Shown here: one piece after another, positions 1 through 13,400 of the stretch
How the letters are laid out: every line of letters starts with the position of its first letter
How positions within the stretch are numbered: the first letter of the stretch is position 1
Assembly: GCF_004027225.2 (NCBI RefSeq)
Contig: NC_044278.2
Coordinates: 62,508,243-62,572,242, forward strand
Direction of reading: 5' to 3'
Source: Strigops habroptila
Lineage: Eukaryota; Chordata; Aves; Psittaciformes; Psittacidae
DNA length: 64,000 bases
Program-made: the position numbers and the translations under genes
The notes under the pieces: model-generated
Databases searched by the model: none
What the model was told of the DNA's origin: nothing
Seen by the model: the letters and a program-made list of their open reading frames with translations, nothing else

Positions 1-140
1 TCATTTTGTTTCAGTAACAGTGTTTTTTATTTGGCTAGCAAAAAACTATTTAGGAAAGCGGCACCTGGGGTAGTGCTCAAAAGCTCTTAAGGGAATAACC
101 ACCCCACACATATGATGCGCTTCAGAATGCAAATAAAAAG

Positions 141-235
141 AATCATAGAATAATCATAGTACTATAAAACGGTTTGAGTTGGAAGGGTCATCTAGAAGGA
201 AAAAGCCAAACGCTCTTCTCCATGCATCAGTATCA
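141..235 (-). mobile_element. Decayed CR1 3'-end fragment
   Basis: The stretch reads as repeated ATCATAGAA, then GGTTTGAGTTGGAAGGGTCATCTAGAA. This is the reverse complement of the well-known CR1 3' terminus, in which ATTCTATGA repeats follow the TTCCAACCC-type end. It is short and strongly diverged, and the inner boundary is uncertain. Confidence 0.5.
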
Positions 236-973
236 CATTATAGGGAACTCCTGACGTTTGAAGTCCTTCTCAAGCACGGTTTGTTTCCTGATGGAATGCA
301 GTTCATCTTCCCGATTCTTCCTTCCTGAACACGATACACGAGTACCGGATTACATCAAGCGGATGTTCGACCCTGTCTCTAACGCAAGCCCCGATCCTCT
401 CTTCCAAAACGCTTGCGGCTCCTTCCACACCTTCCCGTTTGCCACCACCCAGACTCCTTCTCAGGACCCTCAGGGCAGCCGAGGCGGGGGCGCCGGCCGC
501 TGCCGTGACTCCGCGGGCACCTCTGCCTCACAAGCACCCACCTGAGAGCGATGGCTGCCGGAGGGCAGCTGCCTGCACCGCCGCCTCCTCCTCTCTTCCC
601 GGACCGGCTTCCGGGACCTCACCCTGAGGAAGGCTGAGGAGAGAAGACGAAGAACAGGGAAAGATGAGGAGAGCGCGGGTGCGTCCAACCCCTTTCCCGC
701 CCCTTCATGGCGGCGGAGGGAGCGAGGAAAGCAGGGAAGAAGCCACCCCGCAGCCCGCCCGCCCAGCGCTCAACTTTCCAGCCCCACAGCTCCACGGCCA
801 AACTCACCGCCTCCTCCTTCTCCTTCTCCTCCTCACGGCCCCCACCCGGCGACTGGCAAGCGCCCAGCGCTCACCTGAGGGCGGCGGCCGGCCCAGCTGC
901 CAAGGGGAAGGAGACGGTGACGGAGGCGCAACTGCCGGCCCCGGGCGCTGCTTCCTCCCTCCGCCCCGCTCAC

Positions 974-1250
974 CTGAGCGAGGGAGGCCGGCAGCGGCCG
1001 GGGGGGCGCGGGAAGGGCGGGAGCGCAAGAACAGCGGCCAGTAGCGGAAGGCGCCGAGGAGCCCGTCCTTGCCAGCGGCCTCTCCCGCTCTCGCACCGGC
1101 CGCCAACCCCTCACCCTGCGCCGGTCACCGAGCAGCCGGTGCGGCGGCACCTTTAAGCGCAGCGTCAGACGGGATCTGTAGTCCGAGCGCCTCCTCGCGG
1201 CGTGTCATGGGAAACATAACGGTGGATTCTCCCCCTTCCCTGATGCGTTC
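974..1250 (-). other. TMCO3: Possible untranslated first exon of TMCO3 (minus strand)
   Basis: No TMCO3 protein sequence is visible, so this rests on synteny plus splice signals. On the minus strand two strong donors of the form CTCAG|GTGAGC occur, with exon edges at 974 and 875, and a weaker one lies near 1115. They point leftward, away from DCUN1D2, as expected for alternative non-coding first exons of the divergent neighbour. The transcription start (upper coordinate) is a guess. Transcript data would be needed to choose among the donors. Confidence 0.3.
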
Positions 1251-1468
1251 CGCCCGCCCCGCACGGTGCGCGCTGGCACTCGCCGCTCAAGCGCGGCCCG
1301 GCCTGGTGGGACACTACTGCCGGTATCCCGGTGCGGGGAAGGGCCGGGAGCTTCCCCGGCGCAGCGGGCGGGTGCTCCCGTCCCGCGCTCCGCCTTTGCG
1401 CCTGGTCCCTCGCGCCTGCGCGGGAGGCGGCGCCGGGCGGTGAAGTTGGTCAAAGCGCCGGTGATAAA

Positions 1469-1471
1469 ATG
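1469..1471 (+). CDS. DCUN1D2: DCUN1D2 coding exon 1: initiator ATG only
   Basis: Exon 2 begins at the second residue ([10 protein letters not shown]), so the initiator must come from upstream. The sequence GATAAAATG|GTAGGT in the CpG island supplies an ATG flush against a donor at 1472. An A at -3 gives good initiation context. DCUN1D1/2 genes are known to split after the start codon. The rest of exon 1 is 5' UTR with an undefined start. Confidence 0.88.
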
Positions 1472-4400
1472 GTAGGTTGTTTGGAGCGGGGGGCACGGGA
1501 ATTGGGGAGCGGGGACGGGGAACCCCAAAAAACACCCCCCAACTCCCCGGACCGGCGAGTCAAGCGCCCCAGCGCCGCGCGGTTTCCCGCCTCTCCCCTT
1601 ATCACCGGGTACTGCTCCCTCTATCGCGGGGGGACGGCGCCAGGCGGGGGGGAGAGGGGGTACACCGCTGGTGAGGAGTGACGGAGGACAGACAGACAGA
1701 CAGACAGATGCGGTGCGGAGTGGCCCTCCCGCCTCCGGGGCCGGGAGCGGGGAAGGTCACCGGGGGCGGGCGGGGGGGGAGGCAGGGAGGCGGGCGGTGC
1801 TGCTCCCGCTGCCGCCGCCGCGGGTATTTCGAGCGCCGGGAGCTGGCGCGGCGCGTACCTTTCCCTTTTTTGGGCTTGGGGCCGGCGGGGCAGGTTCCCG
1901 GAGCCCTATGTCCCGCGCTCCCGCCGCCCCGCCTGCCGGCACCGGGCGGAGCCTGGCCCTCCCGCTGGCTGCTCCCCCCCTCTCTCCCGTTTTTCCCTGT
2001 CCTTCCCCTTCCTTCCCGGGACGCGGCAGGTGCAGCCGGAGGCGGAGGGAAAGGTGCAGAGGTACTGGTGCTTGGGGGAGTGGTGCTCGGGGGAGGCGGC
2101 CGGGCCCGGGCCCGGGCCGGGCGGCGGGTGGGCACGGGGGGCGGTCGGGCGCGTCCCGTCCCGGGAAGGGTTTTCTGGGCGCCTCCGCCGCAGCCTGCGC
2201 TGTGTCCGCTCCGGCGCTCCCTTGGAGCTTGCGGCGTGGTGTAATTACCGTCTTGAGAAGGCTGTAAAGCTGACTGAATCGTGGCTTGGTGCGAGGTGCC
2301 CCTCCTTGTTTGGGTCCTGTTAGCGAGGAGGCGCGGTAGCAACGCGAGTTCAGCTCCCCCCCCCACGCCGTATAGAGTGTGTGTAGATACCGGTGTCTAC
2401 TGCGGCGGGCATTGCACACAGGCAAAGAGTAGAAACTATACTACGTGGCAGAGTAGTGGATCGGGTAGTCGAATGTGTTTCTTGTAATTCCTTCAGATAA
2501 CTCGGTGTTTTCAGCCTAGAAAATACCCCTGAATGCCTGGCGTTCAGTGCGCTTGGGAGAGGACGTGGGTTGTACTTTGGAGGTGCTGTCGGCGACCTCT
2601 GTGCTGAAGTGATCATTGCTCAGTTTATTGCTCAGAAGTTTATGTAACTGAGGCAGATCTTCGTGCAGAGAGACTCTCATAGTTAGACGCTAATGAATAT
2701 TGGAGGGGAGAAAGGTTACACAGAGCTTGCAGTCAAGGAATTATTGAATATTTTTCTATCAAGATAACATTGTAGTTATTTTTGCAGCTCCTTTCCTACT
2801 TCACAGGTTTCTCCTTGTATAAAAAGAAGCTTTACATGTTTCTTCTTATATAAAATTGAAAAAAAAAAATCTTATAGAAAAGACTGAAGTCCTTATCTTG
2901 TTTACATGATGTGTTTCTTGTCTCAGGACCATCTGTAGTCAAGATGTCACCATCCATATGTGTACAAGAGATAACAAGTAAACTGAAAGATGGTCCCACA
3001 TTTGCTGCTTACTGCTCACTGAATCAGGATTCATGTTGTGTGGTCCCGCCCCCCCCCCCCCCCCCCGATATTTAAGAGACCAGTAAATTTGCTGTTATAC
3101 CTGGTGATTTAAGAAGTAATGAGACAAATTTATCAGCTTAATTATTGGTGCAGAACAGGTGTTAAGTATGGTTTAACAAAAATGGGAAGTATCAGAATAT
3201 AATAAAAGCCAGAGTTTGATTTAAGCTATCTCCTCCTTCTTCCAACTTCATATGAAGAATAATGTTGATCTATGTTAATACTGGATTTGCTCTCCATAAA
3301 ATCCCCATTCCTGCCTCTTGATTGTTCCAGAAGTTTAGTGATGTTGTGTCAATATGGTTGCTGCAATTAGCTGCCATTAAGAGAAATGTCTTATTGGTTC
3401 CTGTATATCACTGTAACAGGCAGTTTTGTTGTTTAATGTATTAATAGTATAAACATCTTTTTCAGTGTTAATTGAAGTTTTTTAGATCACATTTACAGAG
3501 ACTTCATAGTCTCATCGTAACATTCAGCAAATCCCTGATGTGTCTGCTTTATCTGTTTTCTTTTTGCCTAATGTCTTCTGTAGGCAATGGTTTCTAACAT
3601 AAAAGTGTAAGAAATGGTTCTGCCTTTTTTAGCTGATCAACTGAAATGGTTAAACTTTGTATTGTTCATTGTTGCTAGGAAAATATAACGAAAACTGCTG
3701 AGCAGTTTTTCTCTGTGTATGAAGGAGTTATACAGAATCTGAGAATCTGTAAATTGTGCCTTTGTAATCTCGTTTGTATAACCACTAGGCATATTTTTCA
3801 GAGGGTAACCATATTGTCGCATGGTGAAACTTGTGTTTACCACTGTTGCAGAACAGAAAAACTTCTGCATATGTGAGCAATAAAGCAGAAATATGAATTT
3901 ATTACTGCCAAATATGTGCTGCTAAAAATGTATATATAGATGATGTCATTGCAATTTTCAGAAGAAAATGCTGTCTTTTTAACTGCAGAAGAACAAGGCT
4001 TTGTCTTCCTGTAATTCTGAAGTGAAAGTTGTCATCAACAAGAAAACTAAAACCTTTTAAAGATAGGCCTTAGTAGTAGAATGCTGAAACAAACTTCTGG
4101 ATTAGCTTCATTGGCTTTCCTGCTTCTTTTGCATCCCAAAGCATAAGCTTAAATCGTCTCAGAAGGACAAGGTCCGCCAGTTTATGGCGTTTACCCAGGC
4201 TGGTGAAAGGACTGCTATTTACTGCTTAATGCAGAATGAATGGAAACTAGAAGTGGCAACAGACAACTACTTCCAGAACCCAGACTTGTACTACAGAGAA
4301 TCCATGAAAAATTCAGTAGACAAGAAGAAATTAGAGCAATTGTATAATCGATACAAAGGTAAGACTTGGGTTTTTTTTGTTGTGGGTTTTGGTTTTTTTG

Positions 4401-7400
4401 ATTGCTTGGGGTTTTTTCTAATTAGTTTCTTTGGGTGGTATTTCTGCTTTTCCATCTGCCATTCTTAAGGACTTCTAGGAAAGATTGCTAGCTTTTGCTT
4501 CTCACTCTGTGTGGTAGCGAGATAAGGATGAAAAAGGTTTTAAATGCTCTTAATGTTCACTACACAACTTCTGTAGATAATCCTGTAGAATTTAAAGTAA
4601 ATTCACAGTAGAAAATTAAACCTATCATGAGAAGATAGTGTCAGCTGCATGTAGTGGAAAATAGAGTAAAGCTTATTATGCAACTTATTTGTTTTATTGC
4701 CTGTGGCTGCTATTATAATATATGTGCAGTGTACTTTGTGTGGCAAAATAATACATATTATTCTTACACTAATATTTGGGGGAGTTATTTTTGTTCAAAG
4801 ATAGTAGTATTTCTATCCATCAAAATAGAAAAATGTTTCAGATAACATTACAGCTAGAAGTCTGACAAAACAGATAAAGAATTACAGAATGGTCTGGGTT
4901 GAGAGGGACCTTATAGATCATCTAGTTCCAACCTCCTTGCCACATGGGCAGGGACACGTTCCACTAGACCACGTTGCTCAGAGCCCTGTCCAACCTGGCC
5001 TTGAACACTGCCAGGGATGGGGAAGCGCTGACTTGTCTCAGCATGTCAAATAAGCATATCGGACAAATAAGAAAACTCAGGAACTAGTCATAGAAACTTC
5101 ATCCTTATTTGATTCTTTGTGTTGGCATGTTACAGCAAAAGTGATATGCTTGATCAGAGAGGCTTGGAGTGAAAACCACAGGGAAGTGGATTAAAGGCAG
5201 AGTTGTTTCTTTTCCCTTTTTTTTTGTTTTACAGCATTGTTCAACAAAAAAGGGAAAGATAGTCAGCTAAATATAAGAATGTATGTGATGTAGGTAATAG
5301 TGCTTTCTGAAATGTGGCCCTCTGACATGAATCGTGTGTTGTTCATTACACGTTAGAGCATTGTGGCCTGGAATCATTGCCAGCCCCCGCCGAGATCCAT
5401 ACATCTCACATTTTAAAAAACGAACTCTTAACAATTATTCAATTATGATTTTATGTACTTTTCTAATTGCAGTAGGTAGCTTGCTTTGTTTGATAGTGTT
5501 TCCACCTTATTTTGGTACACTTTACATAACGTCTTCTATTTTAAGTATAGATGTTCTTTAATATTTAATTATCATATGGTAAAGAATTGTGTAGGGTCAA
5601 AGAACCAGCAATACTATAGCATTGTTTTGGGACACACACACAAACAGACCAAAATGAACAAAGAAAACGAACAAAACACCAAACAACTAGAGAACCACTT
5701 TTTTTATCTGGTATGGGATGTGTGCATGTGTATATATTATATATATATACATAAAAAATATGTATCTATCTCTAAATCTTTTGCTTACTGCTTGCATGTC
5801 AGTGTTGCGGACTGCTGGGTCAAAAATATATACAAATTTTTAAATGCTACTAAGAATATCTGAATCTATTTTTTTTTAAATCACAAGTGTTATTCGTAGT
5901 TTTCTAGCAGTGGCAAACTGCACCACTTCTGTGAAAGGAAATCTAGTCAGTTTTATGTCTGTGTTTTGGTTAGCAGCACACCTTTGCAGTTCTCAGACTT
6001 TAATGGTTCAGTAAAATTGCAGACCTGAACAAAACCTTCACAAGACTTGAGAGAAAACAGCGGAAGTTTTGGTTAAGCACCTTTCCTTTTCCTCATGTAC
6101 AGCTTAAACCTGGGTCATTGGCCTCAAAACAACAAGGAATTCCTTTGTCCTACTGGGCCATAGAATGCTACAGACATTGTACTATATTTGATATCTGAGA
6201 TGAGAGGTCTTTAATTGTCTGTGCTTTTTGTTGGTTTTTTTAAATCTATTTATCCAGCAACTCTGTCAAAACAACAGTTTCATTTTTGGTCCTAGTTACC
6301 TGGATGACGAGAAACATGATAAGGATGAAACAGCCGTTGTTGAAATCCATCAGTATTTTTCCACTGATTTCAACAGTAGTGCACTTTTTGCCTTTAGTTC
6401 TTCAATTACTCTCCAAATATACAAGAAATGTGTTTTATATGTCTTGGATCTAGATCTGGCATATAGTAGAATAGATGTGTTTGCCTGTTCTATGTCAGGC
6501 AAATGTCTGACATAGTCAAATGTCACTCTATTATACTATAGGTGTAATTTGTTTTAATGGGTAAAAGTCTTTGCGAAATTAACTTCCTCTTTGCATTTAT
6601 CATTTCTACCACTGTAGTATTGGCTGGAAAAGTGGAAGAGAGCTTAACACCCCACCCCCCCCACCCCCCCCACCCCCAAAAAAAAAGTATTCTTTAGACT
6701 TTTTTTTTTTTTTTAAATCAATTCATTATATAAGGACTTAAAAATAGCATGGTTGAAATTTTTAAGGAGTTGGTTGAAAATGGTTGAAAGGTTTAAGGAG
6801 TTAGTCTTAAATTTACCTGAGGTGTACTTTTCTACATAGCCCAATTTGTGATACGGAAATGTCTTCTCATCAAAAGCTGGGAAAGATAGTTCTATAATTT
6901 GTAAACTGTCAGCCTTTGAAAACTAACAGTGTGATTTTATTTTTTATTGCTGTTTGGTTTTTGCCTCCCTACAATTATTTAAGTTTACATGCAGGGGCTT
7001 TTGTTGTGGGGGTTTTTTGAGAGAGGATTTTGTTACAGAATTTTTACAGTGACATTTACCCTAATGTAGGTAGTTAATGGTGGTTCTTGCATTCAAAAAG
7101 GTATTAGTACTACTGAAACATAATATTTCGTAAGTTTAGCTTAAGACTGTTATGCTAAGGCATTGTTTGAGCAACATCTTGGTGATTTCCCTGATTTAAA
7201 ACTAAAACCTAGTGATTGTGGTCTTTAAACAGTTATAGTGGAGTCTCATATGTCTCTGAGGGGGTGGTGGTGTGGAAATCTGTGGGCTCACTTGGTAGGT
7301 GTGTTTTTGCTGGTTTGTTTTTTTGGTTGGTTTGGGTTTTTTTTCCTTTTTAAAGTTTAATACATGCTAACCAATAAATATATTGTACATTTTGATGTGT

Positions 7401-10400
7401 TTATCAGCCTTACTGTTTTCAGATGCGGTCGGGCATCTTCTCAGTTAATTCAGATCTTTTATAGAGCATTATGGAGAGAAGACAAAACTATTTCATTGAC
7501 ATCAGCTAATGAATTTAGGAAAAGTTGGAAACCAATTTCTAGGGAAGTGTGCAGAATACTTAAGCTATTTACAGATACTCTTCAAGGTTCTTCTATAATT
7601 AACTAGATTTCAAGTGAAGACATTTGTGAAGCTTATGAAAAACTGAAGACCTGTGTTGCGCAGCATATCACAGCTGTGCAGATGATTATTTGTAAATATT
7701 TTTTTTGTAAATAATTGCAATTCTTCTCTTTGTATTTTGAATCATAGACCCACAAGATGAAAATAAAATTGGCATTGATGGAATTCAGCAGTTCTGTGAT
7801 GATTTAAGCCTGGACCCAGCCAGTATCAGTGTCCTGGTGGTAGCATGGAAGTTCAGGGCAGCTACTCAGTGTGAATTCAGTAAAAAGGAATTTGTTGATG
7901 GGATGACAGAGTTAGGGTAAGTATCCGTTTCTGCATAGTTAAGCATGAAAGGCCTGAGCTCTGTTTCTGTTTAAAGCATTTTTAATTGAATGTGTGAATT
8001 AAGTGTGAAGCTTCAAAAATCTAGTAAGGCTGGTGCCAAGCTGAACAGATGCTAAATGCCTGTAGTGTCCCATCTTCCTTAAATTGGTGCTTTACTGCAA
8101 AGCCTTAATGATGACCACAATAGGGGTCTAGCAGTATAATTCCTGCCTGTACAGCAAGAAAGGCAGATGGATATGCTGATCTTTGTGTGTAATTCATAAT
8201 AAACATATGCATGCTTTTGTTAAGGTTTTGAGTTGGACCGTGTGGTGGTAAAAGCTGACAGTCACTGGAGATGCATGAGAGAACATGATGTAACTAATAA
8301 TTTATTTTTTTTTTCTTCCTGGATTATGGAGCTATTCTGGAAATTAGAGTTTGAGGTTGAACCATGCTGCCTCAGTTTAGCAATAAAGTCAAGCAGTTAT
8401 TGCCATAAATAGTATTTTGCGTATAACTTTTCCTTGGAAGAGATACAGTATTTCTAATATATAGAGAAGTGTCACAATGATACTGTTTTGGTTTTTTTGG
8501 GTTTTTTTTTTTGTTGTTTGTTTGTTTTGTTTTTTTGGTGGTTTTTTTTTTTGTTTTTTTTCTTTTTTAACAGATTGCATTAGGTGGAGAATTAAGGTTT
8601 ATTATTTCTGCATATTGTTTGTAGTTAAATAATTTCATTTGCTCTTAGAATGGTGCCTTATCAATACTTTTCTACAGTAGGCTAACTTCAAGCAAATGTG
8701 GTGGTTGTTTCTTGAGTAGGGGTCCTAGTACTCTGTTGTTACTGACCTCATCAGTTATTGGCTTCTGTCTAAGCTTTCCTTTTTAGGTAAGGGTATTCAG
8801 AAATTGTGGTGAAGTACTTTTGATGTCATCAGAAGTCTACTGCTTTATTTTGTTCCTTTGGGCAGAGACTGTAAGAATAATTATGATTTTCTAGCCATTG
8901 ACAGCAATCAAGTGCTCATGCTGTTATATTAAAACTGCCAGCATTATTTGCTATAACCGATTAAAAAGGTTTTGCTAAAACACCTGTAGATTCCAGCTTT
9001 AATTTTGTTTTGAAACTTTATTGTGATATTCCTACTATGTCCTGATGACTGTCTCTGGTACAGTTCCACAGAGGTCTGTGATTTTTATTTTTCTGCTCAA
9101 CACACATTATGGTGTTCTTGGGAGTATAATCTGATCATACCTGCTTGCCTCTGGTATAGTGCTTATTGAGAATTTGGAATGATTTTGTTACATATCAGAG
9201 GTCCAGTGTGTAATTTTTAGCATAGAACATAGGTGAACACACCCTTGTGTTACAATAACTATAGAAGGGAAGGGATAGCAGATTTCAGTGAGGTTTATAT
9301 GTTCTTTAAGAACAGAATAACATTTATTGTTTGAGTTCATATGAAGAGACTGAGGAAAGAAGTTAAACCACCGACTTCTGTTTGGATATTATACTTAACG
9401 GATGCTTATATATAATGTTCCACTTAAAATTGTTTAATAAAGGCATATGAGTGTTTATATTCTTAAGAATGCTATCCAGAAAGATACTCTGTTGTTATCT
9501 TAACTACTGTTTTATTTTGCTCTGAAACTAAACCTTAAAAAATAAAAAAGGATAACAAGAAAAAAAAAGTAAAAAGAAAATCTTTTTACTTTACAAACAG
9601 TGTAACCTCTTTTGAACAGGTGTGACACCACAGAAAAACTAAAAGCTATATTGCCAAGACTGGAACAAGAGCTAAAGGATCCAACAAAGTTCAAAGATTT
9701 TTATCAGTTTACTTTTAACTTTGCTAAAAACCCTGGACAAAAAGGTCTAGGTAAGTAGAAAACAATTGAGAAAATATCTACAGACAGTGAAGTCAATTCC
9801 AAATACTTAAAATAATACAGTTTTCTCATTGGTGATTGTATAGTAAATTCATTATTGATTTATTTCACTGACTTTTCCTTTTTCCCATCTTCTTTCAATT
9901 AATCTCTTTTTTAATGTCCCCTCAGTACAGATAATTTAATGGTGTTTTCTGCTAGTATTGACATTCTTTCTTCTCTTGCCAAAGAAAGTTCCTGCAGTTC
10001 TTACAGACCTGTCATAATTTCTTTCAAAGTCTGAGCTAGTGAGCTCCTGGTATTTTCTGTTTTGTTCAGAACAACTGAAACAAGATGTCCATATCAGCTA
10101 AAAAGAGAGAGAAAACAGAGCAAAAGTTATTGTTCTTCTAAGACTTCTTAGGTTTAGCTCAAAGTTTTTATGTAAAGTTTAGGAAAATAATATTATGGTC
10201 TTGGTTCAAAGTTGGTGAATAGAAATAGACATGCAGTTTATAAAGTATTAAACTACTATTCTTTGTAAAGTTTAAGATTTGCCCCAATCCATTCCTTGTA
10301 TTGCTGTAGTAAAATAGATATGTTGTTTAAATTCTAATGTTCTCTTCAAATCAAAAATATCTATAGCTTGTGAATAGATGAAGCAAATTGTAAGATGAAA

Positions 10401-13400
10401 TCTGATAGCCTTTCAAACTTATATCCGCTTCTGAAAGACACTGCGAGGGAAGGAATTAACCTGTTTTGTGTGTAGGATAGAGCCATACCATCATCAGTGT
10501 TCTCTTTGTGCTGTGGGTGAGAAGAGCAAGTGCTTTGGGATGGGTTTTTTGTTGGTTTGGTTTGGGGTTCTTCTTGGTGGTTGTTGTGTTTTGTTTTTTT
10601 TTAAGCATAGCCACCTCAACTTTATGTCTGTTACTTCACAAGCACATTAATGGATACTTTTTCTCTAAAACTGTTAGAAGAGTAGTGAGATGGAGGACCA
10701 GAATATTTATTTTAGAGCTTCTCAACCAGAGCCTTCCATTCCACATTCTTCCTTGGGAATTACTTTGAGTAATATCTCTTGTCTTTCCCAGTGTCTTTTT
10801 TTTCTTTTAAACTGTGGGCAACTTTTAGCCAGTTTCCATTTTTCTTTATTTTTTTTGCAGCAATTTCATTTTTCATTACATGTCGCTCTTTCATGGGTCA
10901 CATGCCGCCTTTCCAAACACAAGAAAGAAATTGTCTTGTAGTGGTTCTATGAGGCTGGTTGGATTTGAAGTGCCTTAGCTAGTTGTTCTTTTTCTTGCCT
11001 CTCTTCATTAAAAAGCCTAGTACTTTCAGGTTGCGAAAAAGGTAAGTCACTTACAGCCAAGGCTGGAATTTATGGGATACCTAAAGAAGTATTACAAATG
11101 TCTTCCTGTTTTAATTGGATCAGTTCCAACGTGAAACTCATGTACTTGGGAAATATGTCTCAAAAGCTTTTCACCTAAGCCTGTACAAAGAGAGGAGATG
11201 GGAAGACAGCCCAACCCGGATTGTGGAACTGAATGTACTGTTTATTCGACATGAGGAGGAAAAAGGAAACTTACTTGTTTTCCATTACTTCTAGTTTTGG
11301 TATGGAGGCCCTTTCGTTTGTAAGAGTATCTTCTTTGTTGTGTAAGAATGGTGCTTTTTGGCAACAAAGAGCTAAGTGCCTTCTTGCACTAAGATTTGAA
11401 GTATTAGTGGGAGAAAGAAAGTGCAAAAATTAAAGTAGAACTTAATATAAACTGTAGACAAAGTTGATTTGAACTGTTGCTGATTTCAGTTTTCAGGAAT
11501 TTTAATAACTCTGGTAATACTGTTTCTTAACCTCAAGTAGTGCTTAGTTCTTACATGGCAGTATTTTGGTGACATTTTTCATCAGACTTCTTATGGTTTT
11601 GCTAAGAAGATTCCAGATATTAAATAAATGTAAGTGCCACTGCTCTTATTTCAGTGGAGATACACCATGTTTGTCTGATGTGAACTTGGATCACTATAGG
11701 TCAACTAGAAAGAGAGTGCTGGACAAACATATTGACTAATATGACATTTTTGAGCGATTCAGATCAGTGATAGCTTATCCAAATAAAAACTAACACTGTA
11801 TAGGTTTGGAGTCAGAATCTTTTCAGGGAATGCCATTATATTCAGGGAGCAGAGAAATGGAGGAAGAAAAATGTTTACAGGTTGGCATTTATAACTAACT
11901 GCTTCCTGCTGCAATTATTTTAAGAGTTATGTTTGTTCTCGTTCAGCAAAGAAAAAAAATTCAGTCAGTTATCTTACAGGAGTGTCTGTATGAGCTGAGA
12001 ATTCTAGTTGCTTCAGCTACATGTAATAGAGGCTTTTTATTTTACATCCTCTTCTCTGTATACACTGTGTATTTTCTTCTAGAATGAGAAACTGTCCATC
12101 TTCTTCTCTTGAGGTATTTGGTATTTGCGTCCCAGTGACTGTGTGCCCTATTGTCAAGGAGACGCGGGAATTTATTTCATCTGCATGCAAAGTCTTTCTC
12201 TCCTACTAAGTGTGGAGCCTTGGCTCAGCATGCTTTTATGAATTCAGTCCAGATAGTTAAACAGAACGTATAATTAGATTTGTTACCAAATGAGCTGGTA
12301 TAAATCTCTGCATAGCTCTGTCTAGGTCATCTTAAGATGTTGAACTCTCCTTCTTCCCTGCATGCACATTAGATGAACTTGCAAGTGCTACCCAAGAATA
12401 GGATGCTGCTAAGCTACTGCCGTAGTTGCTTGCTTTAAAATGTTTCTGGTGACATGCTCCCATTATAAGGCTTTTGCATACTCATACATTCACATTTGAA
12501 TTATGTCTTGAGGGTCAGTAAGTTTATATCAAGTAGGGATAAAAGTGAATGGTTTTAATTAATGAAGTGGAAATAATCAAAGGAATTCTTTCATAACTTT
12601 CAATTATGAAATATTTTAATGAGATTTTTCTGGGGTGTGAAGTATCCAGTGCTTCCTCTTATTACAGTCTGAGCTTAAATCACCAAGTCTGGTAGTTGTT
12701 GCATTCATTGTTTAGGGGAGTGATCTGTGGGCTAAAGGAATTCTGCTTGATTTCTCGGGTATACACACCACCTATTTGAAAACTAAGCAAATTTGACATA
12801 GTACCAGTGATAAATGGGCAATTTTTATTCTTAGCAGATTGTTAATAAAAACTATTTAAATGGTCCTTCTGTTGGATCCTTCAGGCTAAGTGCTAATGCA
12901 TCTTTATTTTTAACAGAAATAACTCTTGAGAATAGAGCTTGCCAGAAAAATGCCTGAGATAGGCAAAGGAGACTCATTTATGCAGTTATTTTTCATGTTT
13001 ATTATCTTAACATATTGAAACTATAAGAAATTACTGAAATACCTCTAAAATGTCTAAGCAGTGAGGCTTTATGAGTCATGTTTATTGCTCTATCAGTATT
13101 TTAATATGTTTCAGATTACTCTTTTTTTTTTTTTTAAAAAATCTTTCTGCTGTCTTAAGAAGTGATAAGCAGCGCTTACTACTTTATTTTTGCCACATCC
13201 CCCTGAAGGACATGAGGAAATACAGTGATTCATGGGTTCCTTTTTAATATGCCAGGCGGTCTTTGCATTTAAAAGATAAACACTTATATAGTGTTTTCCC
13301 TTGTGCCAGAAAGGATCATTCCTCACAGATGTCTTTCTAACCAAGTGTTCAGTGCTATGCTAGCAATATATTCTAACTTGCTTTTTCAAGTTATCGACAA

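Larger units (their letters stand above)
430..2280. promoter_or_regulatory. CpG island, probable bidirectional DCUN1D2/TMCO3 promoter
   Basis: Base composition changes abruptly from AT-rich flank to very GC- and CpG-rich DNA, then back to AT-rich DNA at about 2280. The island surrounds the DCUN1D2 initiator codon at 1469-1471. A palindromic NRF1-like site (CGCGCCTGCGCG) lies at 1411-1422, about 50 nt before the ATG. No TATA box is evident near that ATG. In human, DCUN1D2 and TMCO3 start head-to-head within a very short distance, so the same island is inferred to drive both genes here. The many open frames inside it are by-products of high GC. Confidence 0.8.
1472..4141 (+). other. DCUN1D2 intron 1
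   Basis: The first 800 bp belong to the CpG island and include the G-quadruplex motif and a (GACA)n run. The remainder is AT-rich, with an 18-nt C run at 3049-3066. No further exon is recognised. Confidence 0.85.
4359..7747 (+). other. DCUN1D2 intron 2
   Basis: AT-rich intron holding a CR1 fragment, a short (TA)n run near 5731-5750, the 6462-6540 hairpin and a CCACCCCCCC-type low-complexity tract. No additional coding exon is recognised. Confidence 0.85.

Noticed and set aside
664-1156. Overlapping + and - open frames of 100-149 codons
   Set aside because: Same GC-driven effect in the promoter island. Frames overlap on both strands and no family is recognised.
1602-2425. Minus-strand open frames of 222-254 codons
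   Set aside because: They lie in the CpG island, where high GC suppresses stop codons. The composition is Pro/Arg/Gly/Ala low complexity in several overlapping frames, with no recognisable domain.
4184-4468. Single-exon frame starting at Met16 of DCUN1D2 and running past 4358
   Set aside because: The true protein starts at 1469 and leaves this exon at the GTAAGA donor. The Phe/Gly-rich end is intron translation.
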